DNA of 64,000 bases from Trebonia sp963774945 (GCA_963774945.1 CAVZHA010000012.1:62001-126000); one strand, 5' to 3'. Shown: positions 10,027-17,973, counted from the stretch's first letter. A program made the numbers and translations. The notes: generated by a model not told the origin, from the letters alone.

Positions 10027-10388
10027 AGCTCAAAGCCTCCTCCGCACGCCGGGACTGGGCGCCCCTCGTGCAGCACCAGCCCAACGGTCGGGGTGTCAGT
10101 GCGGGACGGGATAAATTCTATGCGGACTCTGGCGCCGCGTGGCTGCCCACCCGAGTGTGGGACACGCCACCTTTCTGCTGCGTACCAACAAAGTTATTGT
10201 TATTTGTCCATAATGTCGCCGGTGTTTCACCGGTTGTCACGCGACCCCCGGCAGCACTCACCGTAGGCTGTCGTGTCGGTATGGGAACCTCCGGGTCGGC
10301 TCCGACCGTTTACGTGGGTGAGCTGCTGTTTCACGGCGGCCTCGCCGTGGGGCGGAGACTCTGGGCCGAAGCTGGGGAGGGAGCCGCG
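10027..10388. other. divergent intergenic region, korA / HtpX-like
   Basis: This 362-base stretch has no credible gene. It carries the promoters of korA (leftward) and the protease (rightward). It is locally AT-rich at 10110-10120 (ATAAATTCTA) and 10190-10213 (AAAGTTATTG to CATAAT), where promoter elements are plausible. A small hairpin CCGGTG-TTT-CACCGG lies near 10217-10232. I assign no factor. Confidence 0.5.
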
Positions 10389-11171
10389 GTGCGCTGCTAC
10401 GGACTGCGCGCGGCGCTACTCGCGGCCGGGCTGTGCGCGGCGCTGGTGGCGATCGCATCGGTGTGGCTCGGGCTTGTCGGCGCGGCCTTGGTAAGCGCGC
10501 TAATCGTCGCTCTCGGGTGGATCACTTATTTTCATTCTGAACGGGCGGTGCTTACTGCCCTGCGCGCCCGCCAGGTAAGCGAGGTGGAGCGGCCCGAGCT
10601 GCACCGACTGGTGCGGGAGCTCGCCCGTTCGGCCCGGCTGCCGATGCCCCGGCTGTTCCTGTCCCCGGCGGCGCAGCCGAACATCCTCACCGTCGGCTAC
10701 GGTCCGCGGTCGGCGGCGGTGTGCTGCACCGAGGGGCTGCTCGAGGAGCTCTCGCCGGTCGAGCTGCGGGCCGTGCTCGCGCATGAGCTCGCGCACGTGA
10801 CCCGGCGTGACGTCGTGGTCTCGTCGTCGTCGGCCGGGCTCGCGTCGCTGGTCGCGATCTGCCCGCTGACGGCGCTGGCGCTGCTGCAGATCGCGTCGCC
10901 GCCGGCCCGCGAGTACGGCGCTGACCTCGACGGGGCGCTGCTGACCGGGGAGCCGCTCGCGCTGGCGAGCGCGCTGCGCAAGATCGACTCCCGGGTGGCC
11001 ATCCTGCCGCTGCGGCGCTGCGGACCGCTCGCCGCCGCCAGCCACCTGATGATCGCCTGCCCGTTCCCGCCCCGGGGCCTCGGCCGGCTGCTCCGCTCCC
11101 ACCCGCCCACCGGCGAGCGGGTGCGCAGGCTGGAGGGCTTGGCGGGAGTGGCGGGGACCGGCCCGCGCTAG
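10389..11171 (+). CDS. M48-family (HtpX-like) membrane zinc protease
   Basis: This is a 260-residue membrane metalloprotease. The GTG at 10389 is chosen because GGGAGGGAG lies just upstream and the protein then starts with a short N-terminus and two hydrophobic segments (about residues 8-45). The zinc motif HELAHVTRRD is near residue 130, and EYGADLDGALL supplies the third ligand, matching the family pattern of Glu followed by AD and GA. The C-terminus RLLRSHPPTGERVRRLEGL is the standard HPPTxxRIxRL tail. HtpX proteins degrade damaged membrane proteins with the active site facing the cytoplasm. It is convergent with the YajQ-family gene. Confidence 0.88.
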   Translation: MRCYGLRAALLAAGLCAALVAIASVWLGLVGAALVSALIVALGWITYFHSERAVLTALRARQVSEVERPELHRLVRELARSARLPMPRLFLSPAAQPNILTVGYGPRSAAVCCTEGLLEELSPVELRAVLAHELAHVTRRDVVVSSSSAGLASLVAICPLTALALLQIASPPAREYGADLDGALLTGEPLALASALRKIDSRVAILPLRRCGPLAAASHLMIACPFPPRGLGRLLRSHPPTGERVRRLEGLAGVAGTGPR

Positions 11172-11188
11172 CGGCAGTCGCGGCCGCG

Positions 11189-11683
11189 CTAGCGGTAGTT
11201 GACGAACTGCAGCGCGAAGTCGAAGTCCTTGCCCTTGAGCAGGCTGATCACGGACTGCAGGTCGTCCCGGCTCTTGGACGAGACGCGGAGCTCCTCGCCC
11301 TGGACCTGGGCCTTGACGCCCTTCGGGCCCTCGTCCCTGATGATCTTGGATACCTTCTTGGCGTTCTCCTGGGTGATGCCCTCCTTGATCGCGATCGCGA
11401 TCCGGTACTCCTTGCCGGAGACCTTGGGCTCCGCGGCGTCAAGGTGCTTCAGTGAGATGCTCCGCTTGACGAGCCTCTCCTTGAACACGTCGAGGATCGC
11501 GCTGGCGCGCTCCTCGCTGTTGGCGCGGATCTCGACCCCGTTCTCGCCCGACCAGGCGATGGACGCCCCGACGTTGCGGAAGTCGAACCGGGTGCTGATC
11601 TCCTTGGCCGCCTGGTTGAGCGCGTTGTCGGCTTCCTGGCGGTCGATCTTGGACACGATGTCGAAGCTTGACTCGCTTGGCAT
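11189..11683 (-). CDS. YajQ-family nucleotide-binding protein
   Basis: This 164-residue protein is a full-length YajQ/UPF0234 member, starting MPSESSFDIVSKIDRQE and ending KDFDFALQFVNYR, both hallmark ends of the family. STRFDFRNVG and VKAQVQGEELRVSSKSRDDLQ are also conserved. Relatives bind nucleotides and some bind cyclic di-GMP; which ligand applies here is unknown. It is cytoplasmic and monocistronic, lying between the HtpX-like gene and tRNA-Tyr. Confidence 0.93.
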   Translation of the reverse strand: MPSESSFDIVSKIDRQEADNALNQAAKEISTRFDFRNVGASIAWSGENGVEIRANSEERASAILDVFKERLVKRSISLKHLDAAEPKVSGKEYRIAIAIKEGITQENAKKVSKIIRDEGPKGVKAQVQGEELRVSSKSRDDLQSVISLLKGKDFDFALQFVNYR

Positions 11684-11851
11684 GGACCACAGGGTAGACG
11701 GGTATGGTGCCGCTCGTCACCTTGGCCACGCGGTCGTGGCCGAGCGTACATCGTTGTCGTGGTCGCCAACGGGCGCCGGGCCGTCCGCGTCGCAACCGCT
11801 CGCGATGTCCGCTATTCTTCTCTCTGCTGCCGCCGCAGTGCGGCGGTGCAC

Positions 11852-11936
11852 GGCAGGTTGCCCGAGTGGCCAAAGGGAACGGTCTGTAAAACCGTCGGCT
11901 CAGCCTACGTTGGTTCGAACCCAACACCTGCCACCA
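11852..11936 (+). tRNA. tRNA-Tyr (GTA anticodon)
   Basis: The acceptor arms GGCAGGT (11852-11858) and ACCTGCC (11926-11932) pair perfectly, followed by discriminator A and an encoded CCA. The anticodon loop CTGTAAA gives anticodon GTA. A long variable arm and the T loop GGTTCGAACCC are present, as expected of a class II tRNA-Tyr. It is intact and serves as the integration site of the downstream element. Confidence 0.96.
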
Positions 11937-11960
11937 CCTGCGAAAACGGCCCGCTAGCTG
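11881..11960 (+). repeat. left attachment-site copy of the 80-bp direct repeat
   Basis: This runs from GGTCTGTAAAACC in the tRNA anticodon arm to CCCGCTAGCTG in the terminator. The second copy is at 17864-17943 with three T-to-C changes in the T arm. This copy belongs to the intact tRNA. Confidence 0.85.
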
Positions 11961-11987
11961 GGATATCTCGGCTATGCGGGCCGTTTT
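11943..11987 (+). terminator. terminator after tRNA-Tyr
   Basis: AAAACGGCCCGC (11943-11954) and GCGGGCCGTTTT (11976-11987) form a 12-pair stem ending in Ts, a good rho-independent terminator. Its left half is part of the 80-bp repeat that recurs at 17864-17943. Confidence 0.85.
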
Positions 11988-12106
11988 GCTTTGTCCTGTG
12001 GTGTGTCATCTTGTGTCGCTGTAGGGCGGGGTGTTGCGGGGTCCACGGACACATAGATGACATGCATCGGGTCGGGCTGAGCTGAAGCCGCTGGCTCCTG
12101 CAGGGA

Positions 12107-12188
12107 GACCTCCTCAGCTCAGGCGCGTCACGATTGACCGCGTAGGCATTCGCGCGGGGTGCTGGCCCCGCTGGAGCTTGAGGAGGTC
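12107..12188 (+). promoter_or_regulatory. structured leader masking the transposase ribosome site
   Basis: GACCTCCTCAGCTC (12107-12120) pairs with GAGCTTGAGGAGGTC (12174-12188) with a single bulge. This buries the AGGAGG at 12181-12186 in a stem. An inner hairpin GCGGGG/CCCCGC spans 12154-12171. The structure could limit transposase translation. Some IS110-family elements also encode a guide (bridge) RNA in this position, which is an alternative or additional role. Confidence 0.55.
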
Positions 12189-12191
12189 CCG

Positions 12192-13232
12192 ATGCCCATC
12201 GTAGGCGGGCTGGATATCCACCGGAAGCAGCTCACGTTCGACTACCTCGACACCGCGACCGGGGAGGTGAAGCGCGGCCAGGTCGCCCCGGCCGACCGTG
12301 CGCACCTGCGTGCGTGGCTGGCGCGGTTCGCCGGCCGTGATGACGTCGCGTTCGCGCTCGAGGGGTGCACCGGCTGGCGGTACGTCGCCGAGGAACTGGC
12401 CGCGGCCGGGATCGCGGCGCACCTGGCTGAGCCGGCTGACACAGCGGCGGCCCGCGGCCGAAAGCGGCACGCGAAGACCGACAAGACCGACTCGCGGCAC
12501 CTGCGGGAGCTGCTGGCCGAGGGCCGGCTGCCGGAGTGCTGGATCCCGCCGTCCCGCATCCTGGACTGCCGGGCGCTGCTGGAGACTTACCACGACCTGC
12601 GTGCCGAGCACACCGCCTGGGTGCAGCGCGTCCACGCGGTGTTCTTCCACCAGGGCGCCCCCGCCCTGGCCGACGGCGCGCTGCGCGCCGGCCGTTGCGA
12701 TCTTGAGGCGCTGCGCGCGGCCGCCGCCTGCTGCCTGTCCCCGGCCGGGCAGCTGCAGGTGGCTGTCGCGCTGGAGGTGCTCGCGGCCCTGGAAGCCCGC
12801 CTGGACGAGCTGCGGCGCGAGCTGCTGGACGCCGCCCGGCACCTGACCGGCGCCAGGGTGCTGGCCGCGCAGCTGTACGGCGTCGGGCCGGTCACCGCGC
12901 TGGCCATGACCTGCTGGCTGGGCGGTGCCGGCCGGTTCTCCTCCTCCCGCAAGGCGGTCCGGTTCGCCGGGCTGGACATCACCGTTTACTCCTCCGACAG
13001 CAAGCGCTCGCCGGGGCGGCTGTCCCGGCAGGGACCGCCGGTACTGCGCTGGGCGGTGTTCGAGGCCGGCAAGGTGCACGCCCGCGGCACCGCCCCCGAC
13101 CACGCCTACTACGCGCAGGTCAAAGACCGCAAGGACGGCAAGCGCGCCGCGCTGTCGGAGGCGCGCAAGATCATCCGCCAGGCGTGCCACATCCTGGCCG
13201 AGCTCGGCGACGACGCGCTCAGCGCCGCCTGA
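12192..13232 (+). CDS. IS110-family transposase
   Basis: This is a 346-residue DEDD-type transposase. The ATG at 12192 follows AGGAGG by five bases. The N-terminal RuvC-like domain shows Asp8 in GGLDIHRKQ, a Glu in ALEGCTGWRY and Asp residues in KTDKTDSRHL. The C-terminal domain has the family signature ARVLAAQLYGVGPVTALAM and FAGLDITVYSSDSK with the expected serine-rich active region. The protein is full length and unbroken, so it may still be active, unlike most of the surrounding element. The exact element ends are not visible, because IS110 elements usually lack terminal inverted repeats and target duplications. Confidence 0.93.
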   Translation: MPIVGGLDIHRKQLTFDYLDTATGEVKRGQVAPADRAHLRAWLARFAGRDDVAFALEGCTGWRYVAEELAAAGIAAHLAEPADTAAARGRKRHAKTDKTDSRHLRELLAEGRLPECWIPPSRILDCRALLETYHDLRAEHTAWVQRVHAVFFHQGAPALADGALRAGRCDLEALRAAAACCLSPAGQLQVAVALEVLAALEARLDELRRELLDAARHLTGARVLAAQLYGVGPVTALAMTCWLGGAGRFSSSRKAVRFAGLDITVYSSDSKRSPGRLSRQGPPVLRWAVFEAGKVHARGTAPDHAYYAQVKDRKDGKRAALSEARKIIRQACHILAELGDDALSAA

Positions 13233-13892
13233 GCGCGGCATCCCGGGTCCTCACAGTGGCCATCGTGACGCGGCCGGCCGGGCCGGCGAGCCGGAGCCGA
13301 ACTTCACCAGATGGGGCACAACCGCGGTCAGCTCCCGCCAGTCCGCTGTCAGCCGCTACCGGCCCTGCCGTGCAGCGCCAGGCGGACGGCCTGCATAGAC
13401 TGAGCGGCCGCATCCCCCGCAGGCGGGAGGACGCCCAATCAATCATCATGTCACTGGGCGCAGCAAGCGCCCGCGGGCCTAGGTAAGCCTGGCTGCCTCC
13501 CCGCCGTCCCCGTCCCTGCCGTCGATCAAGGCCACCCCGATCTCCAGCGAAAGGACCACGCCAGCTCGAAAACCGCCGACCCGAGGTTCGCTCCCGTCGC
13601 CCCCGCCGGCAATGATCCGCTCCCCGCCGGACGCGTCAAGGGCGCCTGCGGCGCCGCTGCGCGGGCGCTCCGCGCCCCCCTGACCCGTCCGGCTGCTCGC
13701 AGAAACCGGCAGCTATCAGGACAAGGGAGCACAGCGAAGCACGCCCCAAAACCGTCACTTGGCCACCGCGGAACCACTTGCGGTCACACGCCGATGCAGG
13801 TAAGCGGACGGGAATCGGGGCCAGGGAGCGGTGTGGGTAGCCGCTTGACGGGGGTTCCTGTTCCGGGGGGCCCTGGCTTGGGGGCATGCGGA
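13233..13892. other. non-coding stretch downstream of the transposase
   Basis: About 660 bases lie between the transposase and the terminator of the secreted-protein gene. I see no frame with a ribosome site and coherent protein. GC-rich inverted segments occur (for example GGGCGCCTGCGGCGCC near 13639-13654). It may include the right end of the IS110 element and, in IS1111-like relatives, its guide RNA. No specific feature is supported. Confidence 0.4.
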
Positions 13893-13934
13893 GGCCCTCC
13901 CGGTGTCTCTTGGCCGAGTGCGCCCGGGAGGGCC
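13893..13934 (-). terminator. terminator of the secreted-protein gene
   Basis: GGCCCTCCCGG (13893-13903) and CCGGGAGGGCC (13924-13934) form a perfect 11-pair stem, 28 bases beyond the stop of the leftward gene. There is no clear T-run. Confidence 0.6.
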
Positions 13935-13961
13935 GTGGAGGTGTTGCCGAGATTTAGGGTG

Positions 13962-14561
13962 CTACGGGCAGATCAGGTAGTGGCCGGAGGAGAAATTGGA
14001 GTTGAGTTCTACGGTCTTACCGGACACGGGAAGCTCGATCTGAGTGTTGTACGCGTAGGCGACCATCCACACCTCGTTCTCGGAGTTGGCGGTCTCATAG
14101 CAGGACGGGCTGCCGTTCGTGTACTTGTAGATGGCATTGGCGCCGATGGTCGCGCGTCCGCTCGGGCACAGACCGTACGTATGACCGCACGCGTACGAGC
14201 CGGCATAGCCCCGGCCGCCGGCCGCGTTCGCGAGCACGCCCTCCGCGTAGATATTCGCGCACCGTACCGTGACGCCCGCGTCCGTCTGGCACAGGACCTC
14301 CATCGCACCACCGGATTCATAGTCGTCGGTGCCGAGGTAGTAGGTCTCGACGTCGACACAGACGACGGCCTGGTAGCCGTCTGCCGAGCCGACGACCTCG
14401 CATTTATGCACGTATCCGCCGTGCGATGCCGAGAGAATCGTGAATCCGTCGATGCCGGTGGAAGCGCTGGCCGGCATGGCCATACCGATAAAGGCGACGG
14501 CTGCCACGAACGGGACAGTCATGACGCGCCAGTTGAGGAGTTTCTTGATTGAAGTACGCAC
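13962..14561 (-). CDS. secreted Cys-containing protein of unknown function
   Basis: This 199-residue protein starts MRTSIKKLLNWRVMTVPF and has a clear signal peptide with a hydrophobic core and cleavage after AMPASA (about residue 33). The mature part has eight cysteines, enough for four disulfides, and is rich in Gly, Ser, Thr and Tyr (for example GRGYAGSYACGHTYGLCPSG). It ends NFSSGHYLICP. I do not recognise a family and assign no function. It is complete, has its own terminator, and lies inside the tRNA-Tyr element, so it may be cargo. Confidence 0.75.
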   Translation of the reverse strand: MRTSIKKLLNWRVMTVPFVAAVAFIGMAMPASASTGIDGFTILSASHGGYVHKCEVVGSADGYQAVVCVDVETYYLGTDDYESGGAMEVLCQTDAGVTVRCANIYAEGVLANAAGGRGYAGSYACGHTYGLCPSGRATIGANAIYKYTNGSPSCYETANSENEVWMVAYAYNTQIELPVSGKTVELNSNFSSGHYLICP

Positions 14562-14640
14562 GACCCACTTGTATCGGACGCCACTGGTGAATCACTGGCG
14601 ATCCGCTGGCGAACCCACCCCGGTGGCGGCATCATGTAGA

Positions 14641-15230
14641 CGGGTCCTAGGCTACTCGCCGCTCAAGGCAGGGCCGCCTACCTCCCGATCACCGCCGGCT
14701 TCGTGCTGGCAGGCGTCATCGTCTCGCAGCTGATTACCCGTATCGGCACCCGCCCCGTGGTCGTGGCGGGCTGCCTGACCGCGGCCGCCGGGATCTACTA
14801 CGTGTCGCGGCTGCCCTTGCACGCCAGCTACGTCCATGATCTGCTCCCCGGGTTCCTGGTCATGTCGCTGGGCGCCGGCTCGGTGTTCGTATCGATCGCG
14901 GCGGCTGCCAACGCCGGCGTTCCCGGCGACAAGGCAGGCCTGGCGGCCGGGCTGCTCAACGCGTCCCAGCAGGTCGGCAGCGCCCTGGGCCTGGCCATCT
15001 TGTCCGCCGTGGCCACCGCGCGCACCAACGGCCTGCTCGCCGCTCACGCGTCCCTCGTCGTTGCGTCCGACGCCGGTTACCACCGGGCGCTGCTCGTCGG
15101 CAGCATCTTGATGGCGGCGGCCGCACTGATCGCCGTGCGGACAGGCAACACCCGGGCCGCCGCGCCGCTGGTCATGGTCAGCACGGATAACGCTCCCGGG
15201 CCGTCCCGCATGGCCACGACGGCAATCTGA
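14641..15230 (+). pseudogene. DHA2-type MFS drug exporter, C-terminal fragment
   Basis: The C-terminal third of an EmrB/QacA-like proton-drug antiporter is recognisable. VLGYSPLKAG near 14644-14673 is one frame and YLPITAGFVLAGVIVSQL onward from about 14679 is another, so there is a frameshift besides the missing N-terminus. AGLAAGLLNASQQVGSALG is the conserved DHA2 segment near helices 13-14. It ends at TGA 15228-15230. No promoter or ribosome site fits a start here. It is a remnant, perhaps cut by the rearrangement that placed the neighbouring gene. Confidence 0.8.
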
Positions 15231-15251
15231 ACAGGGCAAGGTGAACAGGCC

Positions 15252-15525
15252 GTGACGGCAACTAGGCAGGCGTGGAGCGAAGGTGCCGTCGGCAGCCTGC
15301 ACGGTCGCACAGCGGTCGTGACCGGCGCGAACAGCGGCGTCGGGCTCGCGACCGCGGAACTGCCCGCCGGGTAAGGCGTCCGGGTAGTCCTAGCCTGCCG
15401 CGGCAAGGGCAAGGGGCTCGAAGCCGCCGGGCACGTAGCTCACGCCGCCCCAGGCGCGGCAGCCTCTGCTCCGAACTGGACAAGCGGCCCGGCGGCACCG
15501 ACTTCGCGCTGGGGGAGCTAATCCT
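15252..15525 (+). pseudogene. short-chain dehydrogenase remnant
   Basis: A GTG-led frame gives GRTAVVTGANSGVGLATAE, the NAD(P)-binding Rossmann start of an SDR. It then meets an in-frame TAA at 15372-15374 and continues in the same frame with GVRVVLACRG, the next conserved strand, before homology fades. The catalytic Tyr-Lys region is absent. The stop codon plus truncation show it is dead. It sits between the exporter and TetR fragments, a combination typical of a small resistance or detoxification cluster that has decayed. Confidence 0.75.
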
Positions 15526-15706
15526 CGTTCCGATTGAGTGGGCTGAGCAGCAGTTCTGGGCACTCGGCCGCCGTGACGCGCGCGATCTCGCCATGAGTCT
15601 TCTCGCCTCCTACCAGGGCAGCGCGCTGCTCGCCAACACCCTCCGCGACCCGGGCATCCTCACCCGCGAGGCTCGCCGTCTCACCCGGTGGATCGACGCG
15701 CTCTGA
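15476..15706 (+). pseudogene. TetR-family regulator, C-terminal fragment
   Basis: The frame ending at 15706 reads ARDLAMSLLASYQGSALL and NTLRDPGILTREARRLTRWI, which is the C-terminal ligand-binding half of a TetR/AcrR repressor. The DNA-binding N-terminal domain is missing and no start is evident. It probably once regulated the neighbouring exporter or dehydrogenase. Assignment rests on pattern resemblance only. Confidence 0.6.
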
Positions 15707-15789
15707 GGACCCGGCCTCTCCACTCGTCGCCGACAACCGGTTTCTCCTGCCACTGCCGCACTGCTCCAGCCGACGGTACCTACCTGCGG

Positions 15790-16542
15790 CTTCCGCACCG
15801 GGGCAGCCAAGCCCGCCTGCGGAAAGCCGCCCAGAGCGTTGGCTGGCGGGTCGTTGTTAGCCCCGCCCAGGCTGAGAGGCTCCTGAACGCTGTGGGGCAG
15901 CGGGGAGAGCACCTGAAGGCGTTCTTCGCCACCCTTTACTACGCGGCGCTGCGCCCGTCGGAGGCGGTCCTGCTCCGCCAGGCCGACCTGCACCTGCCAA
16001 GACCGGGTGGGGGCGGATCGGCCTCGGCGTCCCGGGCCTGGAGGGGCCTGGACCGATGAGGGGACCGCCCGGCAGGAGCGCGGCCTGAAGCACCGCGCCG
16101 ACAACGAGACCGCACGATCCCCATTCCCCCGGTCCTGGTCGGGCTGCTCCGCGCGCACATCAAGCGGTTCGGCACGACCCCCGACGGGCGGGTCTTCCAG
16201 ACCGCCCGGGGCGGCATCTTGCAGGACTCCGGCTACAACGAGGTCTGGGACGAGGCCCGCAGGGAAGCGCTCACCCCCGCCCAGTACCGGTCACCGCTCG
16301 GCCAACGCGCCTATGACCTGCGGCACGCGGCGGTGTCGCTGTGGCTGAACTCCGGGGTGCCCGCGACCGAGGTCGCGCGCCGCGCCGGGCACGGCGTCGC
16401 TGTCCTGCTGAAGATCTACGCCCACTGCATCGACGGCCGGGCGACCGCCGCCAACCAGCGCATCGCCGAGGCCCTCGGCACCCAGGCCGCCGAGGAAGAC
16501 CCCGGTGACGAGGGCGACGGCGACATGGAGCAGGCATCCTGA
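15790..16542 (+). pseudogene. tyrosine recombinase (integrase) remnant
   Basis: The catalytic domain of an actinomycete site-specific integrase is split across at least two frames. The first block has VVVSPAQAERLLNAVG and FFATLYYAALRPSEAVLLR, containing the first catalytic Arg (near 15853-15980). The second has IPPVLVGLLRAHIKRFGTTP, then AYDLRHAAVSLWLNSGVP (the Arg/His box) and RAGHGVAVLLKIYAHCID, with the late GH and the presumed nucleophile Tyr, ending at 16542. The N-terminal DNA-binding domain is not recognisable. It lies close to the right repeat, as expected for the integrase of this element. Confidence 0.8.
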
Positions 16543-16711
16543 AATGGCAGTTCAGAGCGGGAATTCGGGTGAGAGCGGTCGATGTACCCGTTCCCATCAT
16601 CGCCATCGGTGGTCGAGGAGCGGCACGGAGAGCACCACCGACGATGGCCAGCCTTCCGCTGGCGGCACCGCCTCAACCGGGTGACACGCGCGCGAAGGCA
16701 ACAACCGGCTG

Positions 16712-17089
16712 GTGCGCGCGAACACGGAGCACCCGCTATGGCCACTCATGTCGCAGATCGTAGTGGAAACCTACGGGCCGGCCCCGCTGCTGCGTGACCT
16801 GCTCGCCGAACTGCCCGGCATCCGCGAGGCCTACATCTACGGCTCCTGGGCAGGCCGACGCGCCGGGCAGCCCGGCCCGCCACCACGCGACATCGACGTC
16901 CAAGTCGTCGGTAACCCGTCCCGGACCGACCTGCTTGATGCCGCCGACGCGGCTCGGCAGCGGCTGCACACTGAGGTCAACATCCACACCACCACGCCCG
17001 AGGCGTGGGCCGCGAAAGATCAGCCCTTCCTGATGACGGTCGCGTCCCGTCCCCTCATCGCCCTCGTCGGCCCGCGGGACATCAGGTGA
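16712..17089 (+). CDS. MNT-type nucleotidyltransferase, N-terminally truncated
   Basis: This is a minimal nucleotidyltransferase domain with the hallmark GSWAGRR (around 16834-16854) and DIDVQVVG (around 16888-16911), which carry the catalytic Gly-Ser and paired Asp residues. Related actinobacterial proteins have an N-terminal winged helix. The wing end REGNNRLVRAN is visible just upstream in frame, but the rest is missing, so this copy looks truncated. The stop overlaps the start of the next gene (GTGA). MNT proteins often act as antitoxins that AMPylate a partner HEPN RNase. That role is inferred from gene order. Confidence 0.7.
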   Translation: MRANTEHPLWPLMSQIVVETYGPAPLLRDLLAELPGIREAYIYGSWAGRRAGQPGPPPRDIDVQVVGNPSRTDLLDAADAARQRLHTEVNIHTTTPEAWAAKDQPFLMTVASRPLIALVGPRDIR

Positions 17090-17426
17090 CTGAACGCAAC
17101 CCGCCCGCGGCCGACCTCGGCTGGCTGCCTGACGCTCCTGCCACAGGGTTCCTCCTGGGCCGCGGGCAGATCGAGCGCATTGAACCGAACCCGGCTTACT
17201 CAGCGAGCTCATGCAGGCGCAGCTCCCGCAGCTAAGGCGCACCCTGCGCGAATTTGACTGGATGCGCCAGAAGCGCAACGACACCCAGTACCCAGATCCC
17301 GATAAGCCGACCGCCACACCGAACGAAGTCACCGACGGCATCGCCGCCGCGCAACGGATCGTCGAGCTGGGGGAGCAGTTCCTGGAACTCGTCACCGCTC
17401 AGCGCGAGACAGGGAAGGGGCTTTGA
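17086..17426 (+). CDS. HEPN-domain protein, frameshifted
   Basis: The GTG overlaps the nucleotidyltransferase stop. The frame begins VTERNPPAADLGWLPDAPAT and reaches RIEPNPAYS, then breaks near 17200. The next frame continues LMQAQLPQLRRTLREFDWMR and QKRNDTQYPD to TGA 17424-17426. The RNDTQYP segment resembles the basic active motif of HEPN proteins of the SAV_6107 type. Paired with the MNT gene it forms a likely toxin-antitoxin module of the HEPN/MNT kind, now probably inactive. Confidence in the family is moderate. Confidence 0.6.
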
Positions 17427-17649
17427 ATCCGGCGGGCGTTGCCTGCCAGTGTCGGCCTCGCTCAGCTCAGTGCCATGCCCGCGTCAAGCGCTGCTCTGGC
17501 TGAACGCCGAGGTATCCGAGACCGAGTCGCCCGCTGCGCGGGGCACAGCGTCGCGGCCCCTCTGACGGCAGCGAGTCTAGAATCATGAAATAGCAGGTCA
17601 GAGACACAAACCCGAGGCGGACGGTCGACATAACCGCTCCTGCCGGCCC

Positions 17650-17750
17650 CGTCCGTGGCCTTTTCCGCTCCCGTCCGTGGGCTGGTCCGTGGCCGTCCGT
17701 GGGCCGGTCCGTGCCCGTCCGTGGCCGGTTCACCCACGGTCCGTGGACCG
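17650..17750 (+). repeat. clustered GTCCGTGG repeats
   Basis: GTCCGTGG or its one-base variants recur at least six times within 100 bases, with irregular spacing of a few to about 20 bases. An inverse copy, CCACGGAC, follows at about 17771-17778 and another lies near 12042-12049 at the left end of the element. Spacing is too irregular for CRISPR; recombinase arm sites or simple replication slippage are possible. Confidence 0.55.
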
Positions 17751-17863
17751 CTCGGACCCCGGAACCCGGTGTCCACGGACGTATAGCGGACGGCGGCCGT
17801 CCCAAATCCCGCCTCGAATGACATAAAAGGAGGTCAGCGGCATAAGACTTGAACAGGAGGATA

Positions 17864-17943
17864 GGTCTGTAAAACCGTCGGCTCAGCCTACGTCGGCCCG
17901 AACCCAACACCTGCCACCACCTGCGAAAACGGCCCGCTAGCTG
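17864..17943 (+). repeat. right attachment-site copy of the 80-bp direct repeat
   Basis: This copy is identical to 11881-11960 except for three T-to-C changes in the T arm (CGTCGGCCCG instead of CGTTGGTTCG). It lacks the tRNA 5' half and so is not a tRNA gene. Confidence 0.85.
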
Positions 17944-17973
17944 CGAATTCTCGCGCTCGGCGGGCCGTTTTCT
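17926..17973 (+). terminator. terminator copy at the right end
   Basis: AAAACGGCCCGC and GCGGGCCGTTTT recur with a different loop from the copy after tRNA-Tyr. A pairing-competent stem is retained. Confidence 0.7.

Larger units (their letters stand above)
11881..17943. mobile_element. degenerate integrated element in tRNA-Tyr
   Basis: The segment lies between two copies of an 80-bp sequence made of the tRNA-Tyr 3' half plus the start of its terminator (11881-11960 and 17864-17943, 77 of 80 bases identical). This is the pattern left by a tRNA-targeting integrase. Inside are a broken tyrosine recombinase close to the right end, an IS110-family transposase, a secreted protein and several gene fragments. 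The absence of intact replication or transfer genes indicates a decayed actinomycete integrative element. Most internal genes are broken, so it is probably immobile. Confidence 0.75.

Noticed and set aside
10217..10232. A redox-repressor site in the korA/HtpX-like intergenic region
   Set aside because: The CCGGTG-TTT-CACCGG hairpin does not match the TTGTGAA-N4-TTCACAA type of site; no factor can be named.
17650..17750. CRISPR-like array
   Set aside because: The repeats are only eight bases, spacing is irregular and no cas genes are nearby.
17864..17943. A second tRNA-Tyr gene
   Set aside because: Only the 3' half is present, without the 5' acceptor and D arms, so it is an attachment-site copy rather than a gene.
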